NCBI RefSeq assembly: GCF_003255815.1
Contig: NC_037670.1
Location: 53,469,171-53,533,170, forward strand
Source of the DNA: Theropithecus gelada
Taxonomy: Eukaryota > Chordata > Mammalia > Primates > Cercopithecidae
Direction: 5' to 3'
Length of the DNA: 64,000 nucleotides
Shown: positions 23,481-35,087 of the stretch, piece by piece
Position numbering within the stretch: position 1 is the first letter of the stretch
Layout of the letters: each line of letters begins with the position of its first letter
The notes under the pieces: generated by a model
What the model was told of the DNA's origin: nothing
Seen by the model: the letters and a program-made list of their open reading frames with translations, nothing else
Databases searched by the model: none
Program-made: the position numbers and the translations under genes

Positions 23481-24639
23481 GCCTAAACTGCTCCATGGTG
23501 CGTTAGAAAGCGTCTGGAGCACTTGCATGTCTGAAAGTAAACGTGAAGGTGAACTTCAGAGATGGGGCGTGAGGAGGAGTCACTAAAGCATTTTATATTC
23601 TAGACAAATCATTGGCTGCATGGCCGAGTGTGGGGCCTGTCACGCCCCTGGATGACAACAGGTGGAGTCACTTTAGTCACACCCATTTTCGCCTCTTTTC
23701 ACAAACAAGACCATCCGTCACCAGCCTTGTCTCTTTTGTCTGTTGCAAAGGTCTGGTTCCTTCAGCCTGGATTTTCCTGGCTTTGCAACCAAGGCAATGT
23801 GCTGGGAGATTAGAGCGAGAGGGGATCAGCACTGTCCTGCTTCGGGGCTCCTCCTTGGCTCTGCAGGGTGAGGGGCGGCCAGGATCTCAGCAGAAACAGC
23901 TTCATCAGACCTCCCCGGGTATCAGGAAGAACAAGCCATGCAGACCCCCCACGTTTGGGCTTGTTGGGGGCTTGGGCATGTTCCAGACTTCTGATTCCTT
24001 CACGTCAGTCAAGCAGCGGATCCAGGTATGGGCTGCCCAGTGGTGCTAGTGACATGAGGTGTCCAGCCCCCACCCAACGGCCTTGTACAGCTGTCTCTAG
24101 ACACGACACCTGGCTCTGACTAAGACATGGGGTCCCCGCCGGGGTCTTTCCTGCCCCAACACCATCAGGCTGCAGGCACCATCTCCCGTGGTCTGACTCC
24201 AGCCGGGATGAGCCTGAGTGTGGCTGTAAGTTCCAGACCCCTCCTGGCTTCTCCCTCGGGCAGGACTCAGCAACCCTGTCCCCCCTGGCGCCACCCAGGT
24301 GGACCTCATGGCTGCCTGGGGAAGGCCCTGGCTCACCATGAATGCCAGCAGAACCTCGGGACCCTGGCACTTGCCTGCCTCCCCCGATGGTATTGGCCAG
24401 AACCCTGGCTCGCCAAGACAGTAATCGCAGGCCTGTCCAACGAGCCACATCCCACAGCCACACACGCCAAAAGAAGAATGTGGACCAAGAGAGGATGGCA
24501 GATCAGACTCACTGAGTCGGCATGTATCTCATCTGGGGGCCGGAGCAGTGGCCTCTGATGAAGATTCCCAATTGGTGGGTGGTGAAGGTAGTGCAGGCAG
24601 AGGTGGAGGGGCCCATTGCTCGCTTCTCCTGAGTCCGGG

Positions 24640-24970
24640 CCTGTGGGCGGAGTCTCCCCACACTGACTCTGCGCTGGGCTATGGGACTCGCTTTAGCCAG
24701 CGGGACAACAGCCGTCGTGAGGCAAGTGGATTCAAACGTGTTTGCACCTGGGAGGCACCCTGGTCCTCCTGCTGCCCTTGGAACCCAGCCACCATGTGAA
24801 CACACCTGGGCTGGCCTCTGGGGCAACAGCCACCCATGGCCCAGCATGAGAGAGGGGCCACCTGGGCCAGCCAACCCCCGGTGAGACTCACTGTGTGACC
24901 GCAGACACACGCTGAGTCCAGTGCAGGCCAGCCCGGCCAAAGGACGGCCCCGTGGGACCGGGAGCTGGTT
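24640..24970. repeat. Possible old LTR-like repeat remnant
   Basis: Wording such as gccaccatgtgaacacacctgg followed by repeated ggccagcc and accgcagacacacg segments resembles old MaLR-related repeats. I cannot assign a family with confidence. Confidence 0.3.
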
Positions 24971-25039
24971 CGGTGGTGGTGGTTTTGAGTCACTCAGTTC
25001 TGGAGTGGTTTGGTGCATGAGAGGTACAGCGAGTGAGGA

Positions 25040-25265
25040 GTCCATGCTGATCACGGAGCACCTGTTATGCGTTCTTACACAACAGTCAGAGTTGGGGTCC
25101 TGATTCTCAGCTGGGCACTCCCACTCATCCTCCCTACGCCCCACTCCTCACTGTGGGCCTATGAGGTAAGCGCTGCCAACCTCAGACCAGAGGAAGAAAC
25201 TGAGGACTCCGCAGAGACCACATGCCCTGCCCAGCCTCACACAGGGAGCAGGCAGTGGGCTTCAG
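25040..25265. repeat. Possible MIR-like remnant
   Basis: gagcacctgttatgcg followed by a segment like gaggaagaaactgaggac and cctcacacagggagc keeps the word order of a MIR SINE. Strongly diverged. Confidence 0.4.
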
Positions 25266-25985
25266 ACTCACTCCCATCCCCGTTCCTGCATTCTCTCTTC
25301 CTCCCAGCTGACTCTGCAGATTTCACAGTCAGCCTTGGCAGGATGGTGGTTCAGGAAGCACTCATCCTGGCGGCTGCTCTGCCTGCGGTGTTTTCTGAGC
25401 TTCTTGGCCTGCTGGGGCTGGAGAAGGGAGGAAGTGAACTCTCTGTTGAATGTGGGAGGATGCCGGGATAGCCTGAAAAGGGCCACAACGCCCCACGATG
25501 GAGTGTGGCCAAGGGCAGGGTGGTTGAACAGAAAGCAATGACTAGGAAAAAGCAGAGCAGCTTCGTGCACCCCATGGAGGTCACACTGTGCAGCCCTCAC
25601 CACCCTGCACCTCCACACCCGGACCGGCCTCGCCCCACGGCCGCTGCTCCCGCTCTCACCTGGAGGGGCTGCACTCCTGTCTGCTCCTCCCCGAGGTCCC
25701 CAGGAGACAGCTGTGCCTGCATGGGGGACTCGCTGAAAAATCCGGACCCTCACCCCTTCACTGTTGCATCAGGATTCCCCACGTGGAAGCACAAAAGCGG
25801 TAACTCGACCTCCCTGTGACTTTCAATATTTTACATGCTCATGGAGTCTGTGCGTGTCCCAGAGAAACGGTTGCAAACGCAGTGAAACATCAGGCGTCCT
25901 TGATTTGGGCTGGAATTATATTCACTTGCTGTGGTCGTGGTGGTTCTCTCAGAAAGACTGCCACGAAATGATCCGTATGTTTATA

Positions 25986-25988
<3 letters not shown>

Positions 25989-26026
<38 letters not shown>
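25989..26026. repeat. (GT)n microsatellite
   Basis: About 18 uninterrupted GT units; a likely length-polymorphic marker and potential Z-DNA tract. Confidence 0.95.
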
Positions 26027-26028
<2 letters not shown>

Positions 26029-26369
26029 TGCTAGCTACTTGAAGTATATTGTGAGGACAAAATATTTTAAAATGTGGTAAAGATAGTTACAAAGTAAACG
26101 GTGATCTCACCTGGTAGGGGCTCTGTGGGGTCCTCTGACCTCTTTCCATGCCTCCTCACCCAGAACCAGGGCTGTGCCTGGGGCAGACATCTGCAAACTC
26201 CTGGCCAGGCACTGACCGGTCAGCCCAAGGGAAGTAGAGGGCACAGCATTTACCCGGTACTAGCAGCTCCTCTAGTCACTCCACTGGGAACACAGTCGTA
26301 GCTCATCCTGTGTGCTGGGCAGAGCCCAGGGCTGTCCCCGTCACCTAGGGAACACTCCTGGAACCCCTG

Positions 26370-27015
26370 AGGCATCACATTGTCCAGAGCACCAGGCCAC
26401 CTGGAGCACCACACCACCCAGAGCGCCACCCCACCCACAGCGTCACACCACCTGGAGCATCACACCACCCAGAGCGCCACCCCACCCAGAGTGTCACGCC
26501 ACCTGGAGCACCACACCACCCACAACATCACACCACCTGGAACACCAGGCCACCCAGGGCATCACACCACCTGGAGCATCACGCCACCCACAATATCACA
26601 CCACCTAGAGCACCACACCACCCACAACATGCACCACCCCACCCGGAGCGTCCTCACCACCCGGAGCGTCACGCCACCTGGAGCGCCAGGCCACCTGGAG
26701 CATCACACCATCTGGAGCACCGCACCACCCAGAGCACTGCATCACCCAGAGTGCCACACCACCTGCACCAGGCCACCCGGAGCATCACACCACCTGGAGC
26801 ACCACACCACCCAGAGCACCACACCACTCAGAGCACCACACCACCCAGAGTACCACACCACCCAGAGCACTGCATCACCCAGAGTGCCACACCACCTGGA
26901 GCACCAGGCTTCCTAGAGCACCAGGTCACCTGGAGCAGCATAACGCCTAGAGTGCCAGGTCACCTAGAACACCAGGCCACCCAGAGCACCAGGCCACCCG
27001 GAGCACCAGGCCATT
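26370..27015. repeat. Minisatellite of 15/30-bp units (ccacctggagcaccacacca type)
   Basis: About 640 bp of alternating accacctggagc and accacccagagc half-units, with substitutions and occasional indels that make roughly 30-bp units. Because 15 and 30 are multiples of three, a 178-codon frame stays open, but it is a His/Pro/Thr/Glu-rich echo of the repeat and not a gene. Confidence 0.93.
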
Positions 27016-27470
27016 TGAGCACTGAGCCATGTGCTTGAGAATCCGATTTTATGGCAGAGCTATTTTCACATGTTTTAAAATGTTTTAAATGGTGGTGGTT
27101 TATGGGATTGTACCCTGAGGCTTTGTAGTGCAGGGCATGGTTTAAAAATTGATTAAATAAATACAATTCTGACACACCTGAGATGGGGAGAAGGCCAGCC
27201 TGGCTCTGCCTCCTGTTGGGATAGAATTTACAAAATCTGTTCATGGGTTTGTTTTTGCTCCAGGGAGAAGGAAGGCATTTTTAACAACAATGAAAACAAA
27301 ACAAAACAAAAACAGTTGCTTCCTAGAATCACTTTACATTGGACAGGACCCAGTTTGTGTGCTGATGACAGTCACTGTGTGCACAAACTGTCGTCCTCGT
27401 CACCTCTCTGAGCAGTGGAAGGTCAGGGTCAGGCTCTAGAAAACCCAGATTTGGAGGGTCACTCAAAAGT

Positions 27471-27776
27471 AGCCAAAATTGGCCCCAGGCATGGTGGCTC
27501 ACACCTGTAATCCCAGCACTTTGGGAGGCCGAGGTGGACGGATCACTTGAGGTCAGGAGTTCAAGACCAACCTGGCCAACATGGTGAAACTAAAAATACA
27601 AAAATTAGCATGGTGGCATGCGCCTGTAATCCCAGCTGCTTATGAGGCTAAGGCAGGAGAATTGCTTGAACTCAGGAGGCAGAGGTTGCAGTGAACTGAG
27701 ATCGCACCATTGTACTCCAGCCTGGGCAACAGAGTGAGACTCCATCTCAAAAAAAAAAAAAGCAGCCAAAATTGCT
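27471..27776 (+). repeat. AluS-like, sense, with TSD
   Basis: Body 27481-27762, with a small deletion around the mid A-rich region. Flanked by agccaaaatt copies just before 27481 and just after the A tail. Confidence 0.9.
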
Positions 27777-28659
27777 CTGAAATAATTTGGAAGAAAATGA
27801 TTTAGCTGAATACATGTTTGATGAAAGGAATAATATGAAAACACTGAACCAGCTAGAAGGTATTTTGGAGATTTTTAGGATAAGGGAAATTTGCTTTGAT
27901 GAAAGATGGACCTGTTTTGTAGTAGGAAGGCACTTTGTTCTCTTCTGAAGTGGAGGTGACCGGGATATTCCAGGTGCTGACTAGAAGCACATGGCCCTCC
28001 TGCACCAAGGGCAGCTGTTTCTCAGGGCTGACAGCAGGAGGGCAGGGCTGGGCAGGTGGACCCAGGATGGTGGGTGCCACTCACCGAGGGCAGGTCTTCT
28101 CAGAGATGCTCCTTGGAAAATGAGCTCTGCCAGTCGGTCCATCCTGGAAGTACCATATCCTGATATCCTCCTCTAAGAGCTGCCTGGTAGAGAGAAATCT
28201 ATTGAAAGTTCTGAGAAGTCTGACAGTTGAGAGAACTTGTCTAACTTTTTTTTTTTTTTAATGCATCATTTTCAAACTTGTGTAACCAAAGAACTTTATT
28301 TTTCCTTCTGGAAAATGCTGCATATGTGAAATTTTCAGTATTTATCCTCTCTCCCAAAATGTGAAATCTCCATTTTCTATTTCTAGGTAATACAACCAGC
28401 AAGACTTTTGCACGATCACTTGTTTATAACGTCACATAGGTTTGAGTACTTTTGTCTCTTATGTTGCCATCGTCCTCTAAATCAAGGCATCAATACTTGT
28501 AGTGAAAAATTAATTTTTTTAATCCTTGCTTCAAGGTCCACAGATAAAGTTCTGATGACTCATTTGAGGCCCGTAGGCCACAAGCTGGCCAACCCAGGCA
28601 GGCTGCAGCCTTCTTGTGGGGTCTAACTAGATGGAGTATCTTCCTAGGTCTTGTATACG

Positions 28660-29025
28660 CTCCCTGTATGAATCTGTTGTCACACTGCTAATAAAGACAT
28701 ACTTGAGACTGGCTAATATATAAAGGAAGGAGGTTTAATGGACTCACAGTTCCACATGGCTGGGGAGGCCTCACAATCATAGTGGAAGGCAAAGGAGAAG
28801 CAAAGTCACGTCTGACATGGTGGCAGGCAAGAGAGCGTGTGCGGGGAACCTCCCATTTATAAAACCACCAGATCTCATGAGACTTATTCACTACCACAAG
28901 AACAGAATGGGAGAAATTGCCCCCATGATTCAGTTATCTCCCCTGGGTCCCACCCTTGACACCTGGGGATTATTACAATTCAAGGTGAGATTTGGGTGGG
29001 GACACAGCCAAACCCTATCACTCCC
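28660..29025 (-). mobile_element. Solo MST/THE1-type MaLR LTR, minus strand
   Basis: LTR 28665-29020, antisense: it begins tgtatgaatctg and ends aaccctatca, the complement of the MST/THE1 start. Flanked by the 5-bp duplication ctccc at 28660-28664 and 29021-29025. No internal retroviral sequence; a solo LTR left by recombination. Confidence 0.88.
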
Positions 29026-29429
29026 CTCCCTCGTGACTGTGTCCGGAAGCTTGCAGTCTTTGCACAACTCAGAGCTAAGTGGGAAGGGACGTTCCCCGGA
29101 GTGTCCAACCTGGAGACTGGCAGGACCGCCGCCCCCCACCCCACCCAGCTCCTCCCTCACACCATTCCTGAAACAGCAGCCTCCCCCTTTTGTGTTGTAA
29201 GCCTCAGTTCTTTTCTTTGTCAGCACCCACTTATCAAGCTTAAGCTCTAATTACACTTATCTGTGCTGAAAATTGGCTATTATCACCACGTAAACTCCTC
29301 CTAATTGTAAGAAATACTTCCTTAGCAAACTGCGGGGACCACTTTTCTTGTTATCGCAACAGAACAGACGGTGCACAGTTGCTTCTCCAGGCTGAACGCC
29401 CTTCTTTCCTTTGCCTCTGGCGGCTGCAG

Positions 29430-29591
29430 GGGTGAGCAAGGTGGTGACTGTGGAAGTGAGAGGGAACTGGCAGCGCTGGCTGAAGGTGCGGGACCTCACC
29501 AAGGGGGTGACCTATTTCTTCCGTGTCCAAGCGCGGACCATCACCTACGGGCCTGAGCTCCAAGCCAACGTCACAGCCGGGCCAGCCGAGG
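29430..29591 (+). CDS. SDK1: SDK1 exon: second half of the second-last FN3 domain
   Basis: The acceptor is ggcggctgcag ending at 29429 and the donor is gtaagt at 29592. 162 nt, phase 1-1. The encoded segment runs from a split glycine through VSKVVTVEVRGNWQRW, then LKVRDLTKGVTYFFRVQART and ITYGPELQANVTAGPAE. The L..LTKGVTYFFRVQA pattern, with its tyrosine corner, is the FN3 E-F region. NVT is a sequon. With 18960-19097 it makes a 300-nt module. The tryptophan pair NWQRW is unusual for this position in FN3 domains but I recall it as typical of sidekicks. Confidence 0.93.
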
Positions 29592-30572
29592 GTAAGTGGG
29601 ACTCCAGGGGCAGATGATGTCAGTTGCAACCTTAGCCTCCCGTCTCCTGCTTCACTGAGCTGGGAGCCGTCTACATGCTCAGCAAGGAGATGCAGGTGGC
29701 TGAGAGCTGGCATCAAATCGGTGATGTCTGGGGAACATGGATGTCTTCAAAAGCACGTGTCAACATGGACTTTGCAGGTGGACTTGTTACATCCATGAGC
29801 AAATTCTTAAATATTAAGCATGTAAAGTTTTAGTAGTTGTTTTTTTTGTTTTTGTTTTTTTTTTTGGAGAAATCTTAAGGGAAAAATAACTGAATTTGGC
29901 ACTTGAAATAAATCAGAACATTTTAAAGTTTTCCAGGTCATGGGGAAGAAGCATGTAACTTCCCGCTTACCCAACTGTTCTGCCCTTTGTTTAAAGACAG
30001 GAAGGCGTGGGCGGCAGAACTGGCATTCAGGGAGTGCTGCTTAGTCCCAGGCACAGTGCGGGGCGCCCTGCATGCGCCAGCTCTTTCATGCCCTCTTCAG
30101 GTTTTTTTGTTGTTGTTTGTTTTTTGAGATAGGGTCTCACTCTGTCACCCAGGCTGGAGTGCGGTGGCACGATCTTAGCTCACTGCAGCCTCAACCTCCC
30201 TGGGCTCAAGTGATCCTCCTGCCTCAGCCTCCCGAGTAACTGGGCTACAGGCGTGCATAACCACACCTGGCTAATTTTTTTGTATCTTGTAGAGACGGGT
30301 TTTCACCATGTTGCCCAGGCTGGTCTCAAACTCCTGGCCTCAAGCGATCCACCTGTCTCAGCCTCCCAAACTGGCGGGATTACAGGCATGAACCACCACG
30401 CCTGGCCTTGCCTCCCTGTTTTTAAGATGAAAAACCAGGGCTGTGTGAGGCTAAGTAACCTGCCCAGACACTCTGCAGCCTCGACCAGTCTGACCCCCAC
30501 CGTGAAATCTTACACAGTGGGATGTGAACGCCCCAGGGCTGATGCCTCACCTCTCTTTTCTTTATCCCGCAG
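29592..30572. other. SDK1: 981-bp intron between second-last and last FN3 domains
   Basis: The shortest intron in the window. It holds one antisense AluJ at 30102-30407 and unique sequence with T-rich runs near 29840-29870. The acceptor is tttatcccgcag. Confidence 0.85.
30102..30407 (-). repeat. AluJ-like, antisense
   Basis: Starts with a T-rich run and gagatagggtctcactc, and ends ccaccacgcctggcc. The wording actcctggcctcaagcgatcc is AluJ-like. Confidence 0.9.
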
Positions 30573-30698
30573 GGTCCCCAGGCTCGCCTAGAGATGTCCT
30601 GGTCACCAAGTCCGCCTCTGAACTGACGCTGCAGTGGACTGAGGGACACTCCGGCGACACACCCACCACAGGCTACATCATCGAGGCCCGGCCCTCAG
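30573..30698 (+). CDS. SDK1: SDK1 exon: first half of the last FN3 domain
   Basis: The acceptor is tttatcccgcag ending at 30572 and the donor is gtaggg at 30699. 126 nt, phase 1-1. The protein reads SPGSPRDVLVTKSASELTLQ, then WTEGHSGDTPTTGYIIEARP. The LTLQWTEG tryptophan and the TTGYIIEARP strand are the first half of an FN3 fold. It is the domain nearest the membrane and pairs with 43371-43535 across the 12.7-kb intron. Confidence 0.93.
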
Positions 30699-31539
30699 GT
30701 AGGGTGGCAGGCCCCACAAACGGGGTCTCAGTCCAGCTGACGGCGATGCTTCTAAGGCTGTGGCTGGGGCTTCCATCACTTTCTCTTTCAGCGTTTCCCC
30801 CCAACAAAGCTGAGACCAACAGGGCGGTTTTGCTGAAAGAAGATGTTCATGGCTCACTCAACTCCCCCCGAGTTTTCATAGTCACAGCTGTGCCGTTCAC
30901 CTTAAGGGCCTTGGATTTGGGATGTTTTAGCCCCAGGACACTTACTTAGGATGATAATGGTTATTCCTAGAAACAGGTGAATGAGAACTTAGGGACATTA
31001 AAAGGCATTTTCGAACTCATCCGTGAGTGTTTTCAGGGACTTATGTCAGGGTTCTAAATGTTTGCAGCCGAGATGGAAAGCGTCGTGCTTGTGTCTGATA
31101 ATACGAAGATTCTTATTAATAGCGAAAGCGACACATCGTTTGCTTCATTTTTTTAGGCTTCCGAAAATGAGGTCTAAGATCCATTTCCAGCCCTATTCAC
31201 CAGCAGAATTTGTTTCACCTTTCCTTCCATTTCCCTTTAATAACTGAGGATGGGCATTATTGGGAAATGAGTTTCTGATCGGGTGCATTGGATATGACTG
31301 CTGGGAGCTAGAGGGTATCACCTAACACGGAGAGCACGGAACAGCTCCAGTATGACCTTCAGATGGTTGCACAGTTAATCATGAACATCTGAGCATGAAA
31401 ATATGTGATGTGTCAGGCACACTATTCAGGAAGCGAGCCATCAAACCCTGCCTGCCAGAGGGACCACGGTGCTCGGAACTGCTTTAGTCTAATATTTAAA
31501 GAGGCTGTTAGACCAAGAGGAAAGACCCCAAAGGTACCT

Positions 31540-31629
31540 CTGTCACTGTGTCAGGACACTCATTCCCTCCTCCCCCACCAAATTGCTTTTGAAAGATTAT
31601 TAGTTACAAGTGCCTTCTAGAAACTTCTT
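31540..31629 (+). repeat. Left arm of an inverted duplication
   Basis: 90 bp whose reverse complement matches 33161-33250 at 84 of 90 positions. Homology stops at ctgtcactg on the outer side and at the edge of an Alu tail on the inner side. Confidence 0.93.
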
Positions 31630-31950
31630 TATTATTTATTATTATTTTTTTGAGACGGAGTCTCACTCTGTCACCCAGGCTGGAGTGCAATGGCGCAATC
31701 TCAGCTCCCTGCAACCTCCGCCTCCCGGATTCAAGCAATTCTCCTGCCTCAGCCTCCCGAGTAGCTGGGATTACAGGCACCCACCATCATCCCCGGCTAA
31801 TTTTTATATTTTTAGTAGAGAGGGGGTTTCACCATGTTGGCCAGGCTGGTCTCAAACTCCTGACCTCAAGTGATCTACCCACCTCGGCCTCCCAAAGTGA
31901 TGGGATTACAGGCCTGAGCCACCACACCTGGCCTCCTTCTAGAAACTTCT
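31613..31950 (-). repeat. AluS-like, antisense, with TSD
   Basis: Body 31629-31934, flanked by ccttctagaaacttct at 31613-31628 and 31935-31950. The tail carries a TTA-rich microsatellite. Confidence 0.93.
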
Positions 31951-32381
31951 AAGGAAAAATTTATTGCCTAAGTGTGAAAAAGCCAAAGGCAATATGAACA
32001 TTTCTTTGACCTAAGAACTCGAAAATCCAGACATGCTCCCCTGGGGGACCCTGAGAGTATCTTTTGAGCAGGGTGTCTGTCCTGTTGCGGAAACAGAGGG
32101 TCCTGAGTTGGTAAAGGATGTGAGTTTAGCAGTGGTCACTGCCTGTAAAAGCCCATGGCCCCTCGCACAGCCAGCTGGCCCTTTACTAATGACTTTGATT
32201 CAAGAACACTTTCGGAGATTGATAGGAGCTGAGATATGTGGGGTCTGGGGCCAAATTGAGGCTTTGTGGCAGTCAAGAGGGAGGGGGCCAGTGACAGGGA
32301 GCAGCCCAGACTTAAGAAACCACTTCAGACACTTTCCTCCCCATATCCAGGGAAAGCACTGATTTCTTCATCAACTCTTCC

Positions 32382-32438
32382 AGCCTGGGTAACAGAGCAA
32401 GACTCCGTCTCAAAAAAAAAAAAAAAAAAAAAAAAAAA
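32382..32438 (+). repeat. Alu 3' end running into the assembly gap
   Basis: Only the last part of an Alu (agcctgggtaacagagc onward) with its A tail, following unique sequence. It ends at the Ns. Confidence 0.8.
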
Positions 32439-32826
32439 NNNNNNNNNNNNNNNNNNNNNNNNNNNNNNNNNNNNNNNNNNNNNNNNNNNNNNNNNNNNNN
32501 NNNNNNNNNNNNNNNNNNNNNNNNNNNNNNNNNNNNNNNNNNNNNNNNNNNNNNNNNNNNNNNNNNNNNNNNNNNNNNNNNNNNNNNNNNNNNNNNNNNN
32601 NNNNNNNNNNNNNNNNNNNNNNNNNNNNNNNNNNNNNNNNNNNNNNNNNNNNNNNNNNNNNNNNNNNNNNNNNNNNNNNNNNNNNNNNNNNNNNNNNNNN
32701 NNNNNNNNNNNNNNNNNNNNNNNNNNNNNNNNNNNNNNNNNNNNNNNNNNNNNNNNNNNNNNNNNNNNNNNNNNNNNNNNNNNNNNNNNNNNNNNNNNNN
32801 NNNNNNNNNNNNNNNNNNNNNNNNNN
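32439..32826. other. Assembly gap, 388 Ns
   Basis: A run of undetermined bases. Both sides carry the same Alu tail end (agactccgtctc plus an A run), so the two sides may overlap. Confidence 1.
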
Positions 32827-32837
32827 AGACTCCGTCT

Positions 32838-32874
<37 letters not shown>

Positions 32875-33164
32875 CGGGCATGATGGCTCACGCCTGTAAT
32901 CCCAGTACTTTGGGAGGCCAAGGCGGGCGGATCATGAGGTCACGAGATCGAGACCATCCTGGCTAACACGGTGAAACCCCGTCTCTACCAAAAATACAAA
33001 AAAAAAATTAGCCAGGCATGGTGGCGGGTGCCTGTAGTCCCAGCTACTCAGGAGGCTGAGGCAGGAGAATGGCGTGAACCCGGGAGGTGGAGCTTGCAGT
33101 GAGCCAAGATGGTGCTACCTCACTCCAGCCTGGGTGATAGAGCAAGACTCTGTCTCCAAAAAGA
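32827..33164 (+). repeat. Alu tail plus complete AluY, sense
   Basis: The tail of one Alu (32827-32871) is directly followed by a full AluY starting ggccgggcatgatgg at 32872. The AluY ends in a short A tail that abuts the right arm of the inverted duplication. Confidence 0.88.
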
Positions 33165-33250
33165 AGTTTCTAGAAGACACTTGTAACTAATAATCTTTCA
33201 AAAGCAAGTTGATGGGGGAGGAGGGAACCAGTGCCCTGACACAGTGACAG
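33161..33250 (-). repeat. Right arm of an inverted duplication
   Basis: Reverse complement of 31540-31629 with six differences. It begins at the Alu A tail and ends at cacagtgacag, after which the flanks are unrelated. Confidence 0.93.
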
Positions 33251-33252
33251 AT

Positions 33253-33308
33253 GTAACAAATAGAATTCAGGAGATCCAGGGGTTCACAAACAGAATTCAG
33301 GAGATCCG
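33253..33308. repeat. Short tandem duplication with agaattcaggagatcc
   Basis: Two near-identical units of about 35 bp sharing agaattcaggagatcc lie immediately outside the right inverted arm. Confidence 0.75.
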
Positions 33309-33384
33309 TGAGCTTGGATGGGGGAAAATACACATTTTCTTTTCACTGATCTCTAACTGGAATTTGGCATTTCCTTTGAGTATG

Positions 33385-33870
33385 GTTGCAGGCCCATTCA
33401 TTATCCAGGGCTGCCATAGCAAAGTCCCACAAACTAGGTGGCCTCCACAACAGACATGGGTTGTCTCATGGTTTTGGAGGCTGGAAGCCCACAGTCAAGG
33501 TGGCAGCAGGGCAGGCTCCTCCTGAGGCTGTGAGGGAGGATCTGTTTCCTGTAACCTCTCCCCCAGCTTCTGGTGGTTATGGGCCATCCTGGGTGATCCG
33601 GGGCTGACAGGTGCTTCATCCACCTCTACCTTCATCTTCCTATGGTGATCTCCCTGTATGTGTGTCTGTGTCTTGGTTTTATGTTTTATGAGGACACCAG
33701 TCACACTAGACTGGGAACCCACCTACTCCAGCAGGACTTCATCCTAACTAATTACATCCGCAACTACCATATTTCCAAATAAGCTCATTTGGAGGTATTG
33801 GGGGTTAGGACTTCAACATATGAATTTGCAGTGGGGGGCAGGGACATAATTCTATGCATAATAGTAGCTA
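33385..33870 (-). mobile_element. MLT1-like MaLR LTR remnant, minus strand
   Basis: The order of words (cattatccagggctgcc, cacaaactaggtggcc, aattacatccgcaac, ggacttcaacatatgaat) is that of MLT1-type LTRs read on the complement. Strongly diverged, with no target-site duplication visible. Confidence 0.65.
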
Positions 33871-34234
33871 AGAAACCACATAACTCATAGCAGGACCTGT
33901 GACACTTCCAGCAATACTTTCATATGACCTCCCAGCCATTGCAGATATTTCATGACGCTGTTTGGACGTGTCCTTACGTTGAAATCGCAGTCATTTGTAG
34001 ACTCTGTGCTGGACCTTGTCAGCCAATGAGTCCATGAAGCATAGACTTTTGAGTTGCGCTGGGATAACGGTGGCCACAGGTCACCGAAATCCAGCTCTTC
34101 ACGTGTCTTCCAAGGAACCACGTCACCAAACAAGTTAGTGCAGAGAAAACCACCCATAATCTGTGCCTCCAGCATTACCTGGAGACACGGGTTCCCAGGA
34201 ACCTGCAGGTGCCTCCAGGTGATCGTAGGCATTA

Positions 34235-34663
34235 CCAGTTGTATGACTCCGTTCTCACGTCGCCATAAAGAAATGTCTGAGACTGAGTAATTTATAAAGA
34301 AAAAAAGTTTAGTTGGCTCATGGTTCTGCAGGCTGTACAGGAAACATGGTGGCTCTGCTTCTGGGGAGGCCCCAGAAAGCTTCCAACCATGGCAGAAAGT
34401 GAACAGGGAGCCAGCATGCCACATGGCTGGGGCAGGAGGAAGAGAGTGAGTGGGGAGGTGCCACACACTTTTAAACAACCAGGTCTCATGAGAACTCACT
34501 CCTTATTTGTGAGAACAGCACCAAAGGCGTGGTCCTAAAACCATTCATGAGAAACCCACCCCAGTGATCCAGGCACCTCCCACCAGGCCCCTCCCCCAAC
34601 ACCGGGGATGACAATTCAACTTGAGATTTGGGTGGGGACACAGAGCCAAACCATATCACCAGT
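34235..34663 (-). mobile_element. Solo MST/MLT-type MaLR LTR, minus strand
   Basis: LTR 34240-34658, from tgtatgactccg to ccatatca, flanked by ccagt at 34235-34239 and 34659-34663. A solo LTR without internal sequence. Confidence 0.88.
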
Positions 34664-34772
34664 AGAATTGCTTTCCTTTCCAATTTTACTTTATGTATCT
34701 ACAACCATTCTGAGAAAGTGTCCTTGAGCCAACAGATCACCAGAGGGACCCATGGCGCCCAGAGCAGATTAA

Positions 34773-35087
34773 GACGCCTGTAATCGCAGCACTTTGGGAA
34801 GCCGAGATGGGCAGATCACTTGAGGTCAGGAGTTCCAGTCCAGCCTGACCAACATGGAGAAACCCCATCTCTACTAAAAATAGAAAAAAAATTAGCCTGG
34901 TGTGGTGGCACGCACCTATAGTCCCAGCTACTCGGGAAGCTGAGGCAGGAGAATTGCTTGAACCCAGAAGGCAGAGGCTGCAGTGAGCTGAGATCGCACC
35001 ACTGCACTCCAGCCTGGGCAACAGAGCAAGACTCTATCTCAAAAAAAACAAACAAACAAACAAACAAACAAAAAACAACAAAAAAAA
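34773..35087 (+). repeat. AluS-like, sense, 5' truncated, with (CAAA)n tail
   Basis: Begins within the Alu at cgcctgtaatcgcagc and ends in a caaacaaacaaa microsatellite tail. Confidence 0.9.

Larger units (their letters stand above)
19098..29429. other. SDK1: 10.3-kb intron splitting the second-last FN3 domain
   Basis: It contains unique GC-rich sequence to about 20.6 kb, an AT-rich repeat-free block (20690-20960), nested Alus (21605-22212), a 22-unit minisatellite (22264-22995), MIR-like remnants (23.25 and 25.04 kb), a GT microsatellite (25989-26026), a second minisatellite (26370-27015), an Alu (27481-27762) and a solo MaLR LTR (28665-29020). Long open frames over the minisatellites arise only because the repeat units lack stop codons. 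Confidence 0.8.

Noticed and set aside
26380..26916. 178-codon His/Pro/Thr-rich frame
   Set aside because: Translation of a 15/30-bp minisatellite; open by periodicity.
32266..32883. Frames running through the N gap
   Set aside because: Composed of undetermined residues and Alu A tails.
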